Of a stretch of 64,000 nt of DNA, positions 27,625-35,745 are shown piece by piece. Under the pieces are notes generated by a model. The model searched no databases. It was not told the DNA's origin and worked only from the letters and a program-made list of their open reading frames with translations. The stretch covers positions 1,240,001 through 1,304,000 of the forward strand of contig NZ_JPZL01000001.1 in assembly GCF_000759345.1 (NCBI RefSeq), written 5' to 3'. Made by a program: the position numbers and the translations under genes. Numbering within the stretch: the first letter of the stretch is position 1; every line of letters starts with the position of its first letter. Origin of the DNA: Litchfieldella xinjiangensis (GTDB taxonomy: Bacteria; Pseudomonadota; Gammaproteobacteria; Pseudomonadales; Halomonadaceae).

Positions 27625-27935
27625 GGGCGAATGCCTCCTTGCCAGTTCGCTTTCCTCCAAAACGTAGCAGACCCTTTTCCAAACCCCAAAAAATATCCAG
27701 TATTTATTTGAAACAACGACTTACACAAAAAAATACAAAACTGAACGCTTGCGAACTCAAGCGGCAATGCCGAAAGGCGCGCCCACATTATGGTGGAGTA
27801 TGTCAGCGTATCGAAACGCGCGGAGATGGCTTGCCAAAGGCAACGAAACGGACTCGATGACTTTGGCAAACCTCGAATTCTCAATTAGGGTTAACTGGGA
27901 AAGGATGCCAAATCAGGTCAAAAAGGAGTCATCTC
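27625..27935. other. Divergent intergenic region, AT-rich
   Basis: About 310 bases between the lipoprotein and the PRC-barrel gene. The left third is strongly AT-rich and probably holds a promoter; small repeats such as TTGCC-AAA-GGCAA near 27831-27843 are present. No supported coding frame is seen. Confidence 0.5.
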
Positions 27936-28469
27936 ATGCGTAAGACACCTCTGGCTCTCAGCATCACCCTCATTTCCGCAGGACTTGCGGGCGGGCAGGC
28001 CATGGCGCAGCAGCAATCCAAGGAGAGCGAACCACAAGGGCTCTATTCCGCGGAAGACATCATCGATGCTGACGTCTATATGGCCGACAACCCCGACGAA
28101 GAGGTCGGTGAAGTCGAAGACATCCTGCTCGATGACAATATGCGGGTTCAGGCCCTGGTGATCGAAAGTGGCGCAACGCTTGGCCTTGGCGGCCGCGAAA
28201 TCGTTCTGGACAACGACAGCTATCGCCTTGAGACCTCACAAGAGAGTGACGGCGATACCGAACACCGTGTCCTGGTCAACTCGTCTGCAGAAGAGCTGGG
28301 CGACATGCCCGAATATAACGAGAACTGGTGGAACCAGGCACGCCAGCAGGCGCGTGAGGCCTGGGAGGCGACGCGTGAAGGTGCACAAAGCGCCTGGCAG
28401 TCGACCCGCGAAGGCGCTGCCAACGTCGCCGACAGCATCAGCGACAGTATCGAGAACGGCAGTAACTAA
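27936..28469 (+). CDS. Periplasmic PRC-barrel domain protein
   Basis: A 177-residue exported protein: signal peptide (about residues 1-24, ending AMA-QQ), PRC-barrel domain (about 35-110, with EDIIDADVYM, GEVEDILLDDN and VQALVIESG), then a C-terminal helical part with the recurring unit REGAQSAWQSTREGA. The tail repeats resemble amphipathic or coiled-coil segments. AAGGAG lies 7 bases before the ATG. PRC-barrel proteins of this kind are common in envelope or stress roles in halophilic and pseudomonad genomes; the exact function is not known. A terminator follows. Confidence 0.85.
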   Translation: MRKTPLALSITLISAGLAGGQAMAQQQSKESEPQGLYSAEDIIDADVYMADNPDEEVGEVEDILLDDNMRVQALVIESGATLGLGGREIVLDNDSYRLETSQESDGDTEHRVLVNSSAEELGDMPEYNENWWNQARQQAREAWEATREGAQSAWQSTREGAANVADSISDSIENGSN

Positions 28470-28491
28470 CTGGCCTCGCTACGCCACTTCT

Positions 28492-28517
28492 GGACCCACC
28501 CCTGCGGTGGGTCCTTT
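28492..28517 (+). terminator. Intrinsic terminator of the PRC-barrel gene
   Basis: A 9-bp stem GGACCCACC/GGTGGGTCC with loop CCTGC is followed by a short TTT run. Confidence 0.75.
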
Positions 28518-28656
28518 GCGTTAATACGACGGTTTCTGGTAATCCCTGTGTAAATCGTCACACTAACAAGGCATGCAGCCGTTAGGTGAACAACCCGTAC
28601 CCTCGATTGGGTGCGCATAATAGAGATCATTCAAACACTAAAATAGGGAGAACTTC

Positions 28657-30324
28657 GTGGAAACAGGGCCTAATCCCGACCGTTCCCGGACGCCTTCTGC
28701 AGACTCCGAGGGAGTCCCTGCCCCGGAAGGACCGGCTAACCTGATCGACACGGATTACGTGATCGGTCAGGACAATCTCACCACCCGCAAATTCGGTGTG
28801 AACCTTGACCTGCACGGCAAGGTCTTCTCGATTTCTGCGTTGGTCGTGGTGTTCTTCGTCTTCATCACGCTTGCCTTGCAGGACGATGTCGAACCACTAT
28901 TCAGCGGAATGAGGGATTGGCTAACCGCCAACCTGGATTGGTTCTTCCTGCTGTCCGCCAATATTTTCGTGCTCCTCAGCCTGGTCCTGATCTTCACGCC
29001 ACTGGGCAAGGTGAGAATAGGCGGCATGGACGCTACCCCGGATTACTCGTATTCCGGGTGGTTCGCGATGTTGTTCGCGGCCGGCATGGGCATCGGGCTG
29101 ATGTTCTACGGCGTGTCCGAGCCCATTTCCCACTTCACCACCTCGTTGGGAGGAATCAGCACCGAAGGGGGAGCGAGAACCGACTGGGCACCGCTGGGGG
29201 GTGCCGAAGGTGACGCAACCGGCGCCATGCGCCTGGGTATGGCGGCGACCATCTACCATTGGGGTCTGCACCCTTGGGGTATCTATGCCATCGTGGCGTT
29301 GGCGCTAGCCCTGTTCTCATATAACAAGGGCTTGCCGCTGACCATGCGCTCGGTCTTCTATCCCATCCTGGGTGAGCGCATCTGGGGCTGGCCGGGCCAT
29401 GTCATCGATATCCTGGCGGTCTTCGCCACCCTGTTCGGGCTCGCCACCTCGCTAGGGCTGGGGGCATCGCAAGCCTCGGCAGGCCTGGGTTATCTATTCG
29501 GTATTCCCGACTCCAACGTGACCATGGTTCTGTTGATCACTGCGATTACGGGCGTGGCGATATTGTCGATTCTCGCCGGCGTCGACAAAGGCGTTCAACG
29601 CCTCTCACAGATCAACATGATCCTGGCCTTCCTCCTGCTACTGTTCGTGATCGTGGTCGGCCCTACGCTGCTCATCGCCACGGGCTTTTTCCAGAACCTG
29701 GGCGCCTATCTCTCGTACCTGCCTGCGCTGGCCAACCCCTTCGGCCGTGAGGATGCCAACTTCACCCAGGGGTGGACCGCGTTCTACTGGGCCTGGTGGA
29801 TCAGCTGGTCGCCGTTCGTGGGCATGTTCATCGCTCGGGTCAGCCGTGGCCGTAGCGTACGCGAGTTCCTGATCGCCGTACTGCTGGTGCCTTCATTGGT
29901 CTCGGTGCTGTGGATGACAGCATTCGGTGGTACAGCCATCGATCAGATCATCAGTGAAGATTTCCAGGGCGTGGCAGACGCCGCACTGGAACTGCAACTG
30001 TTCGCCATGCTCGGCCAGCTGCCGTTGACTGCCATTACCTCGTTCATGGGGATCGTGCTGGTCATCGTGTTCTTCATCACCTCATCGGATTCGGGCTCGC
30101 TGGTCATCGATACCATCACTGCCGGCGGCAAGGTCGATGCCCCCAAGCCGCAACGTGTGTTCTGGGCGGTGATCGAAGGCGTCATCGCGATTGCGCTGTT
30201 GCTGGGTGGCGGGCTGACCGCGCTTCAGGCCATGGCCGTCTCCACTGGCTTGCCGTTTACCCTGGTCCTGCTTGCTAGCTGCTATGCCATCGTTCAGGGG
30301 TTGCGCAGCGAACCGCGCAGTTGA
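28657..30324 (+). CDS. BCCT-family betaine/choline-type transporter
   Basis: A 555-residue inner-membrane carrier with twelve helices. It has the BCCT hallmark FYWAWWISWSPFVGMFIA, and in helix 3 GMGIGLMFYGVSEP, which is the form seen in sodium-coupled BetP rather than the proton-coupled BetT or the exchanger CaiT. A soluble N-terminal tail of about 45 residues is present; the C-terminal tail is short, unlike the long regulatory tail of BetP. The start is GTG at 28657 with GGGAG 7 bases upstream. The likely role is uptake of betaine or another compatible solute in salt stress. Confidence 0.9.
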   Translation: METGPNPDRSRTPSADSEGVPAPEGPANLIDTDYVIGQDNLTTRKFGVNLDLHGKVFSISALVVVFFVFITLALQDDVEPLFSGMRDWLTANLDWFFLLSANIFVLLSLVLIFTPLGKVRIGGMDATPDYSYSGWFAMLFAAGMGIGLMFYGVSEPISHFTTSLGGISTEGGARTDWAPLGGAEGDATGAMRLGMAATIYHWGLHPWGIYAIVALALALFSYNKGLPLTMRSVFYPILGERIWGWPGHVIDILAVFATLFGLATSLGLGASQASAGLGYLFGIPDSNVTMVLLITAITGVAILSILAGVDKGVQRLSQINMILAFLLLLFVIVVGPTLLIATGFFQNLGAYLSYLPALANPFGREDANFTQGWTAFYWAWWISWSPFVGMFIARVSRGRSVREFLIAVLLVPSLVSVLWMTAFGGTAIDQIISEDFQGVADAALELQLFAMLGQLPLTAITSFMGIVLVIVFFITSSDSGSLVIDTITAGGKVDAPKPQRVFWAVIEGVIAIALLLGGGLTALQAMAVSTGLPFTLVLLASCYAIVQGLRSEPRS

Positions 30325-30350
30325 TGAAGGATCAACCTTCCTGAGTATCC

Positions 30351-30376
30351 AAGGCGGCCTACGGGCCGCCTTCTTT
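30351..30376 (+). terminator. Intrinsic terminator of the BCCT gene
   Basis: A 9-bp stem AAGGCGGCC/GGCCGCCTT with a four-base loop is followed by CTTTATT, 27 bases after the stop. Confidence 0.8.
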
Positions 30377-30388
30377 ATTAGCAGCGGG

Positions 30389-31111
30389 CTAGCGCCAGAA
30401 GGTCGATACCGGCGCTTGTGGTGAGTAATGTCGCGCAACCTGGGCTTGGAAGAGCTCCGCTGTCGCCAGGGCATCGACCAGGGCATGGTGTCCCTGATAG
30501 CCAGGAAGGCCGTAGCGCGCCCGGCTGTTATGCAATCGAATCGACACGGATGGGCGACCCAGCCAGCGGCGCAGCCGTGCCCAGGCGGTCTGTCGGTAAC
30601 GCTGCGCTTCGATGGACATGGTGTCGATCATCGGGAACTTGAACTCTTCCCCGACCGCCTCGTGGACCGCAGCATTGAGGAAGGGTCGTTCGATGTGCCG
30701 GAAGTGCACCACGACCAGGCGACCCGCCAGCTGCTCGAGCAACGTCTCGAGTATCGCCTCGAAACGTGGGGCATCGGCAATTTCATCGTGGGTAATACGA
30801 TGGAAGGCGACGGAGGCCGCTTCCAGGGGGCGTCGCGGCCTTACGACCCAATAACGGCGTTTTGGCAAGGCGATCCTGTCCAGCGTAAATGGCACGATGC
30901 CCACACTGACGATGTCATGACGCCGCGCATCCAATCCGGTCGTTTCCAGATCGAGAGCGACCAGTGGCGCCTCGCCAATCGGCGTGTCGGGATGAAGACT
31001 CCCTTCGCCATAAAAACGCGCCAGGCGCCCATCCCGGGTCGTCTCGGCGCGGTGAGCAAAATAGTCGTCCCAGCTCGGCTGTTGCGGTGTGGCAAGGCGA
31101 AACGAAAGCAT
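30389..31111 (-). CDS. DEDDh 3'-5' exonuclease (DnaQ-like)
   Basis: A 240-residue exonuclease of the DnaQ fold. Exo I is DLETTGLD, Exo II includes VVHFRHIERPFLNAA, and Exo III is HHALVDALATAEL with the His and Asp of the DEDDh class. It is not fused to a polymerase. It lies directly downstream of the cNMP/CBS/DUF294 gene; this pairing recurs in proteobacteria, often near acetate uptake genes. The ATG at 31111 is used; a TTG at 31126 overlapping the upstream stop is possible. The substrate may be DNA or small RNA. Confidence 0.85.
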   Translation of the reverse strand: MLSFRLATPQQPSWDDYFAHRAETTRDGRLARFYGEGSLHPDTPIGEAPLVALDLETTGLDARRHDIVSVGIVPFTLDRIALPKRRYWVVRPRRPLEAASVAFHRITHDEIADAPRFEAILETLLEQLAGRLVVVHFRHIERPFLNAAVHEAVGEEFKFPMIDTMSIEAQRYRQTAWARLRRWLGRPSVSIRLHNSRARYGLPGYQGHHALVDALATAELFQAQVARHYSPQAPVSTFWR

Positions 31112-31122
31112 GGGCGGCGGGT

Positions 31123-33024
31123 TCAACTCCTGGAGGGCACGGGATAACGAAATTTCAGAAATTTCTGGGCATAACTCAGGACCTGGAAGGCATCCTTGAG
31201 ATGGTGTCGCTCGGTATCCGACACATTGGCCGGTTCGACGGTATTGTCGGGCTCGCGCTCTTCTTCCAGCGACAGCACTTGATGCCTCAGACGAACCATC
31301 GAGATGAACTCGAGTGCATCACGTATCCGTTCACCGGTGCCCTCGGGCAATAGCTGCGTCTGAGCGATTTCGTCGAGTCGTTCGAAGGAATTCTGTGCCT
31401 GGGAGCCACAGGCCAGCGTATGCACGCGTATCAGGTCGACGAAAGGGGCCGTTCCCCGCCGTTTGAGATTGATGACATCCTTGTGGCGACCGTCCTTTTC
31501 CATGACGAAGGTTCGAAAGAAACCGAGTGGCGGCGTTCGATTGAGTGCATTGCGTGCCAGGGCCGCCAGAAAGAACGGGCTCTTGGGCGCCTGTTCTGCG
31601 ACCAGGGCCTGCAATTGCTCGACCAAGGCCTCGTCCCCATACACACCGTCCAGGTCGAAAAAGATCGAGCTGTGTAAAAGATGCTCTGGGTTGGGGTGGA
31701 CGATCCACTCCTTGAAGTAATCCTTCCAGACCCTTAATGGCTGACGCCAGCGCGAGTTGGTGGCCATGACGTCCCCCTTGCAGTAGGAGTACCCGCAGGC
31801 TGCCAGGCCGTCGCTGATCCGTTTGGCCAGTTCGGCAAAATACGCATCGTGCTGTGCGGGGTCGAAGCGATCGTCGAGCACGAGGGCGTTATCCTGGTCG
31901 GTGACCAGGCTCTGCTCATTGCGAGCCATGGAACCCAGCGCCATGAAGCAATAGGGCACGGGGGGCGGCCCCAGGTCCTCTTCGGCCAATTCCAGCAGGC
32001 GCCGCGTAAAGCTGCGGCCAATGGTGGTCATCGCCCTGCCTACCATTTGCGAGTTGGCCCCCTCGTTCACCATATGAATGAAGGCGCTGCGTACGTCGGG
32101 CTTGAGTCGCGCAAGCCCCTCGACACTCGGCTGGTTGAAGATGTTGTTGACCAGATAGAGGCTGTTATGGGTTTCGTAGCGAATGATGTCGGACAAGTGC
32201 AGTATTCCCACCGGCGTTCGCCGATGCAGGACCGGCAGGTGGTGCACGTTGCTCCTCAGCATGGCGAGCATCGCCTCGTGCACCGATTCGTCCGACTGGA
32301 TACAGATGATGTTCTCGGTCACCACCTCGGAGACGGCAACGGACGATGACAGCCCCTCGGCCAGGACCCGGTTACGCAGGTCCTGATCGGTCAGGATGCC
32401 CACCAGGTACCATCGCATTCCATTACGGTCAGTGTAAGTGCGTTGGCTTTCATCGTCTGACTGGCGCACGATCAGGGCTGCGGTCGCGCTCGCGTCCTGC
32501 ATGCGCTTGGCCACCTGCTGCACCGTGTCGCTATACTCGGCCATGACTGGGGCCCGAGTCAGCAGCTTGCGCACACGGGTGAGCATTAGCTCGTTGCTCT
32601 TGTCCTGCGCCTCGACAGCCGCCTTGAGACGGGGCTTTTCGAGCTCGACGAAGTCGGCAAACGCCTCATCCTGCTCGCAGAGCTTCTCGAAGACCGCGGC
32701 CGGCAGGAAATAGATCAGCGTATCCTCGAGCGCCCGGGCGGGAAAGCGCACGCGACGATCCCGCAGCAGGCTGAATTGGCCGAAGATATCTCCCTCGACG
32801 AGACGGTTATACAGCTCCCCGCTACGGCGAAATATTTCCACGGCGCCGCTGCGAATATAGAGCAGTTCCTCCAAGGGGTCACCGAACGCCAGAATGTCGG
32901 TTCCCGCGCGGAAGTAACTCACTTCGACCTGGCTAGCCACCTCGTCGAGCAGGTCATCCGACAGCGCCTCGAAGGGCGGATGTCGCCCCATGTGATCGCG
33001 TATTTCGAGAATTTCCACTTCCAT
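31123..33024 (-). CDS. cNMP-binding/CBS/DUF294 putative nucleotidyltransferase
   Basis: A 633-residue cytoplasmic protein. Domains: cyclic-nucleotide-binding fold (about 15-130), a CBS pair (about 155-290), the DUF294 nucleotidyltransferase-like domain (about 320-460) with GSMARNEQ and TDQDNALV, and its C-terminal helical partner (about 480-620). The GSxxR...DxD pattern matches the GlnD-type nucleotidyltransferase core, so a protein- or nucleotide-modifying activity controlled by ligand binding is plausible but unproven. It probably forms an operon with the exonuclease gene 12 bases downstream. Confidence 0.88.
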   Translation of the reverse strand: MEVEILEIRDHMGRHPPFEALSDDLLDEVASQVEVSYFRAGTDILAFGDPLEELLYIRSGAVEIFRRSGELYNRLVEGDIFGQFSLLRDRRVRFPARALEDTLIYFLPAAVFEKLCEQDEAFADFVELEKPRLKAAVEAQDKSNELMLTRVRKLLTRAPVMAEYSDTVQQVAKRMQDASATAALIVRQSDDESQRTYTDRNGMRWYLVGILTDQDLRNRVLAEGLSSSVAVSEVVTENIICIQSDESVHEAMLAMLRSNVHHLPVLHRRTPVGILHLSDIIRYETHNSLYLVNNIFNQPSVEGLARLKPDVRSAFIHMVNEGANSQMVGRAMTTIGRSFTRRLLELAEEDLGPPPVPYCFMALGSMARNEQSLVTDQDNALVLDDRFDPAQHDAYFAELAKRISDGLAACGYSYCKGDVMATNSRWRQPLRVWKDYFKEWIVHPNPEHLLHSSIFFDLDGVYGDEALVEQLQALVAEQAPKSPFFLAALARNALNRTPPLGFFRTFVMEKDGRHKDVINLKRRGTAPFVDLIRVHTLACGSQAQNSFERLDEIAQTQLLPEGTGERIRDALEFISMVRLRHQVLSLEEEREPDNTVEPANVSDTERHHLKDAFQVLSYAQKFLKFRYPVPSRS

Positions 33025-33122
33025 GGCGCGCTCCCTGCCGAGTAAACGGTATGCCTGCCTGCTGTACGGTTCGCATAGTGTGGGTGGCTCCGCTTGGCCC
33101 TGTAAAGCGCTTGGCGGAAACG

Positions 33123-33152
33123 ACGATGGGCCACCCTAGGGCGGCCCATCGT
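33123..33152 (-). terminator. Possible terminator of the DUF4168 gene
   Basis: A 10-bp stem ACGATGGGCC/GGCCCATCGT with a ten-base loop; only a short TTT follows on the minus strand. Confidence 0.5.
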
Positions 33153-33186
33153 ACCTCGCGGCTGGCGTTCTGCCGCTGCGCTCACT

Positions 33187-33582
33187 TCACGACTGTTCGG
33201 CCATTTCCTGAACGCGCTGCATCAGTTCCGGATCCTGCTGGATAGCATGACCGATGGCATTGAAAGTTTCGACTTCAAGGCCGCTGTCCTCAACGACTTC
33301 GACCATCTTGTCGTTGGCTTCCATGCGGATCTCCTGCTGCTGCGACTCTTCTTCCGCAGACTGCAGGCGCTGGGTATATTCCTGAGAGATTACCGCGATC
33401 TCCATGGAAGCATCTGCAAACTGCTGAAGTTGATCATCGCTGAAATCCTGAGCAGTCGCCTGAGACTGCTGCTGGGGTGCAGCGGCCGGGTCTTGAGTCG
33501 ACTGCTGGGCCATGGTTGCCTGGGCCGTCATCATACCGCCGGCAAGCAGGGCCGCCGAAAAAAGTGCCGTCATCCGTTGCAT
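33187..33582 (-). CDS. Exported DUF4168-type protein
   Basis: A 131-residue protein with a signal peptide (about residues 1-25, ending TMA-QQ), a Gln/Ala-rich linker and a helical domain of the DUF4168 type (DDQLQQFADASMEIAVISQEY and the conserved end AIQQDPELMQRV). The role of this family is unknown; proteins of this type are often seen in stress or envelope settings. GGAGG lies 5 bases before the start at 33582. It is the fourth small envelope protein in 7 kb. Confidence 0.82.
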   Translation of the reverse strand: MQRMTALFSAALLAGGMMTAQATMAQQSTQDPAAAPQQQSQATAQDFSDDQLQQFADASMEIAVISQEYTQRLQSAEEESQQQEIRMEANDKMVEVVEDSGLEVETFNAIGHAIQQDPELMQRVQEMAEQS

Positions 33583-33667
33583 GGAGACCTCCAAGGTATT
33601 TCGTAAATGGCACCCCTTCTGATGCTTATCGCTGGCTTGGGTTCAGCTTTTTTTGTAACGAGATGAA

Positions 33668-33693
33668 ACTGCCCCGCACGGGGCAGTGTTTTT
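33668..33693 (+). terminator. Orphan intrinsic terminator
   Basis: An 8-bp stem ACTGCCCC/GGGGCAGT with loop GCAC is followed by G and five T. There is no plus-strand gene upstream for 3 kb. Confidence 0.75.
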
Positions 33694-33812
33694 AGGCCAT
33701 ACACAGATTCGTTACCCATAGGCCAGGCTGGGCAACCAGGTAACCAATGCGGGGAACAGAATGACCGGTAAGACCCATTTTCCGTTGCCCTCCACACTTA
33801 TGACCAAAGCAC

Positions 33813-33832
33813 AGCCAAGCGGCTTGGCTTTT
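33813..33832 (+). terminator. Second orphan terminator-like hairpin
   Basis: A 7-bp stem AGCCAAG/CTTGGCT with loop CGG is followed by TTT, ahead of the DMT gene. Confidence 0.5.
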
Positions 33833-33885
33833 GCGTCGCATGACGGGATGATCTCCGCTCAATACATGTACTGACTGGTAATTCA

Positions 33886-34806
33886 ATGACCTCGCCTCGT
33901 ATGCAACACGCCTGGCTCACCATCATGCCGGCGCTTTTCGTTCTGCTTTGGAGCACTGGCTTCATCGGGGCCAAGTTCGGCCTGCCTTATGCCGAGCCCT
34001 TTACCTTCCTGTTCATCCGGTTTGCCCTAACGTTGGCACTGTTGATTCCGCTGGTTGTCGTGCTTCGCGGCAGCTGGCCGCAAGGAGGACGGCTGTGGGC
34101 TCATATCGGGGTGTCGGGAATGCTTGTCCATGGCGCTTATCTTGGCGGCGTGTTCTACGGTATCCGGTTGGGCATGCCGGCTGGCTTGGCATCGCTATTG
34201 GTCGGCCTGCAACCCCTGCTCACCGCGGCCCTGGCCAGGCCACTCCTGAACGAGCGGCTGGCATCGGTGCAGTGGATGGGGCTGGGGCTGGGCCTGGTCG
34301 GCATCGTGATGGTGTTGGGCAGCAAGCTCGACCCCGGTAGCGGTGAGCTTTTCCAGGGCTTCGGCCTGGGTGCCCTGGCGAGTGTCATGCTGGCCCTGAT
34401 AGGTATCTCCTGCGGCACGCTCTACCAGAAGCGCTACTGCACGGGCATGCCGCTGATGTCGGGGACCGTGGTCCAGTACCTTAGCGCGGGGGCCCTGCTC
34501 GGCCTGGGCGCCCTGCTGTTCGAAGAGCGCAGCGTCGCGTGGACGCCGACCTTCATGCTGACCCTGGGCTGGCTGGTTCTGGTGCTGTCGATCGCCGCTA
34601 TCCTGTTGCTAATGGCGCTGATCAAGCGCGGCGAGGCCTCTCGCGTGGCAAGCCTCTTCTACCTGGTGCCACCGGTAACGGCACTGGAAGCGTGGTGGTT
34701 ATTCGACGAGGCACTGCCGCCCATTGCCCTGCTGGGCATGGCGATCGCCCTGACCGGTGTGGTCATGGTGGCACGCGGCAAACAGCCCGCCCCTGCCCAG
34801 CGCTAA
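33886..34806 (+). CDS. DMT-superfamily (EamA) transporter
   Basis: A 306-residue inner-membrane protein with ten hydrophobic helices in two EamA halves. The first half shows LLWSTGFIGAKFGLPYAEPF, typical of this group, the second ends with the repeat-like segment LFYLVPPVTALEAWWLF. Members export amino acids or other metabolites; no substrate can be assigned. No clear ribosome site precedes the ATG at 33886. Confidence 0.88.
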   Translation: MTSPRMQHAWLTIMPALFVLLWSTGFIGAKFGLPYAEPFTFLFIRFALTLALLIPLVVVLRGSWPQGGRLWAHIGVSGMLVHGAYLGGVFYGIRLGMPAGLASLLVGLQPLLTAALARPLLNERLASVQWMGLGLGLVGIVMVLGSKLDPGSGELFQGFGLGALASVMLALIGISCGTLYQKRYCTGMPLMSGTVVQYLSAGALLGLGALLFEERSVAWTPTFMLTLGWLVLVLSIAAILLLMALIKRGEASRVASLFYLVPPVTALEAWWLFDEALPPIALLGMAIALTGVVMVARGKQPAPAQR

Positions 34807-34879
34807 GTGACTGATCAATTTCAGTAAACGGGCGTCCTGCCGATAAGCACGTGAACCATCAGCCACAGGGAACCGACAC

Positions 34880-35671
34880 ATGGGACAGTGCGCACGACAT
34901 GACGATCACTGCGGGCGCTGCGACCGCCCTCTTCCCTTCGATTTCACCATGGCGTTCCAGCCCATCGTCGATCTCAAGGAAGCCCGCATCTACGCCTATG
35001 AGGCCCTGGTGCGGGGAGTGAACGGCGAATCCGCCTATCAGGTGCTTTCCCAGGTCACCGACGATCTACTCTATCGTTTCGACCAGGCCTGCCGAATCAA
35101 GGCCATCGAGCTGGCTCATCAACTCGATATGCAGGAGATCCTTTCGATCAACTTCCTGCCCAAGGCCGTCTACGCGCCCCAGGCCTGTATCCAGGCCACC
35201 CTGGAAGCTTCGAAGCGCATGGGCTGGCCCAGGGAACGAATCAACTTCGAAATCACCGAAACCGAACGTGTCCAGGACCGATCCCACTTGCGCCGGATCA
35301 TCGAGACCTACCGCGAGATCGGGTTTACTACTGCGCTGGACGATTTCGGCAATGGCTACGCCAATCTCGACTTACTGACCGACTTGCGCCCCGACAGTCT
35401 CAAGCTGGACCGTGAGCTGATCATGGGCTGCGACCATGACCCCCGACGTCAGGCCATCGTGCGTGCTGTCGCCGTGCTGGCCGAAGAGCTGGGGACCCAA
35501 CTGGTTGCCGAAGGAGTGGAAACCCGTGAGGAAGCCGTCTGGTTGGCAAATCAGGGTATCTGCCGTCAGCAGGGGTTTTTCTACGCCCGCCCAGCGGTGG
35601 CCGCACTGGCCTCGGGCCTGCAACAGACGCTGGATGCACTACGTCATGAAGTGCATGCACCCCTGCCCTGA
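34880..35671 (+). CDS. EAL-domain c-di-GMP phosphodiesterase with Cys/His N-terminus
   Basis: A 263-residue stand-alone EAL protein. Catalytic motifs appear intact: YEALVRG (EAL site), SINFLP, EITETE, DDFGNGYANLDLL, the Lys of DSLKLD, EGVET, and QQGFFYARP. It should hydrolyse c-di-GMP. There is no GGDEF or membrane part. The first 14 residues contain C4, H7, H10, C11 and C14, a possible metal or redox site. AGGGAA precedes the ATG. It is not linked to its neighbours. Confidence 0.88.
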   Translation: MGQCARHDDHCGRCDRPLPFDFTMAFQPIVDLKEARIYAYEALVRGVNGESAYQVLSQVTDDLLYRFDQACRIKAIELAHQLDMQEILSINFLPKAVYAPQACIQATLEASKRMGWPRERINFEITETERVQDRSHLRRIIETYREIGFTTALDDFGNGYANLDLLTDLRPDSLKLDRELIMGCDHDPRRQAIVRAVAVLAEELGTQLVAEGVETREEAVWLANQGICRQQGFFYARPAVAALASGLQQTLDALRHEVHAPLP

Positions 35672-35700
35672 CGCGCTTGAGTTCCGCAGGATGAAGGCCA

Positions 35701-35728
35701 AGCGCCGAGGCGATGCCTCGGCGCTTTC
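35701..35728. terminator. Terminator after the EAL gene
   Basis: An 11-bp stem AGCGCCGAGGC/GCCTCGGCGCT with loop GAT is followed by TTC. It lies between convergent genes. Confidence 0.7.
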
Positions 35729-35745
35729 GGTGGGTCAATGACTGA

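Larger units (their letters stand above)
33583..33885. other. Intergenic region with two orphan plus-strand terminator hairpins
   Basis: About 300 bases between DUF4168 (minus) and the DMT gene (plus). No supported coding frame is visible, but two terminator-like hairpins point along the plus strand, where no gene lies upstream. They could end one or two small RNAs. Confidence 0.5.
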
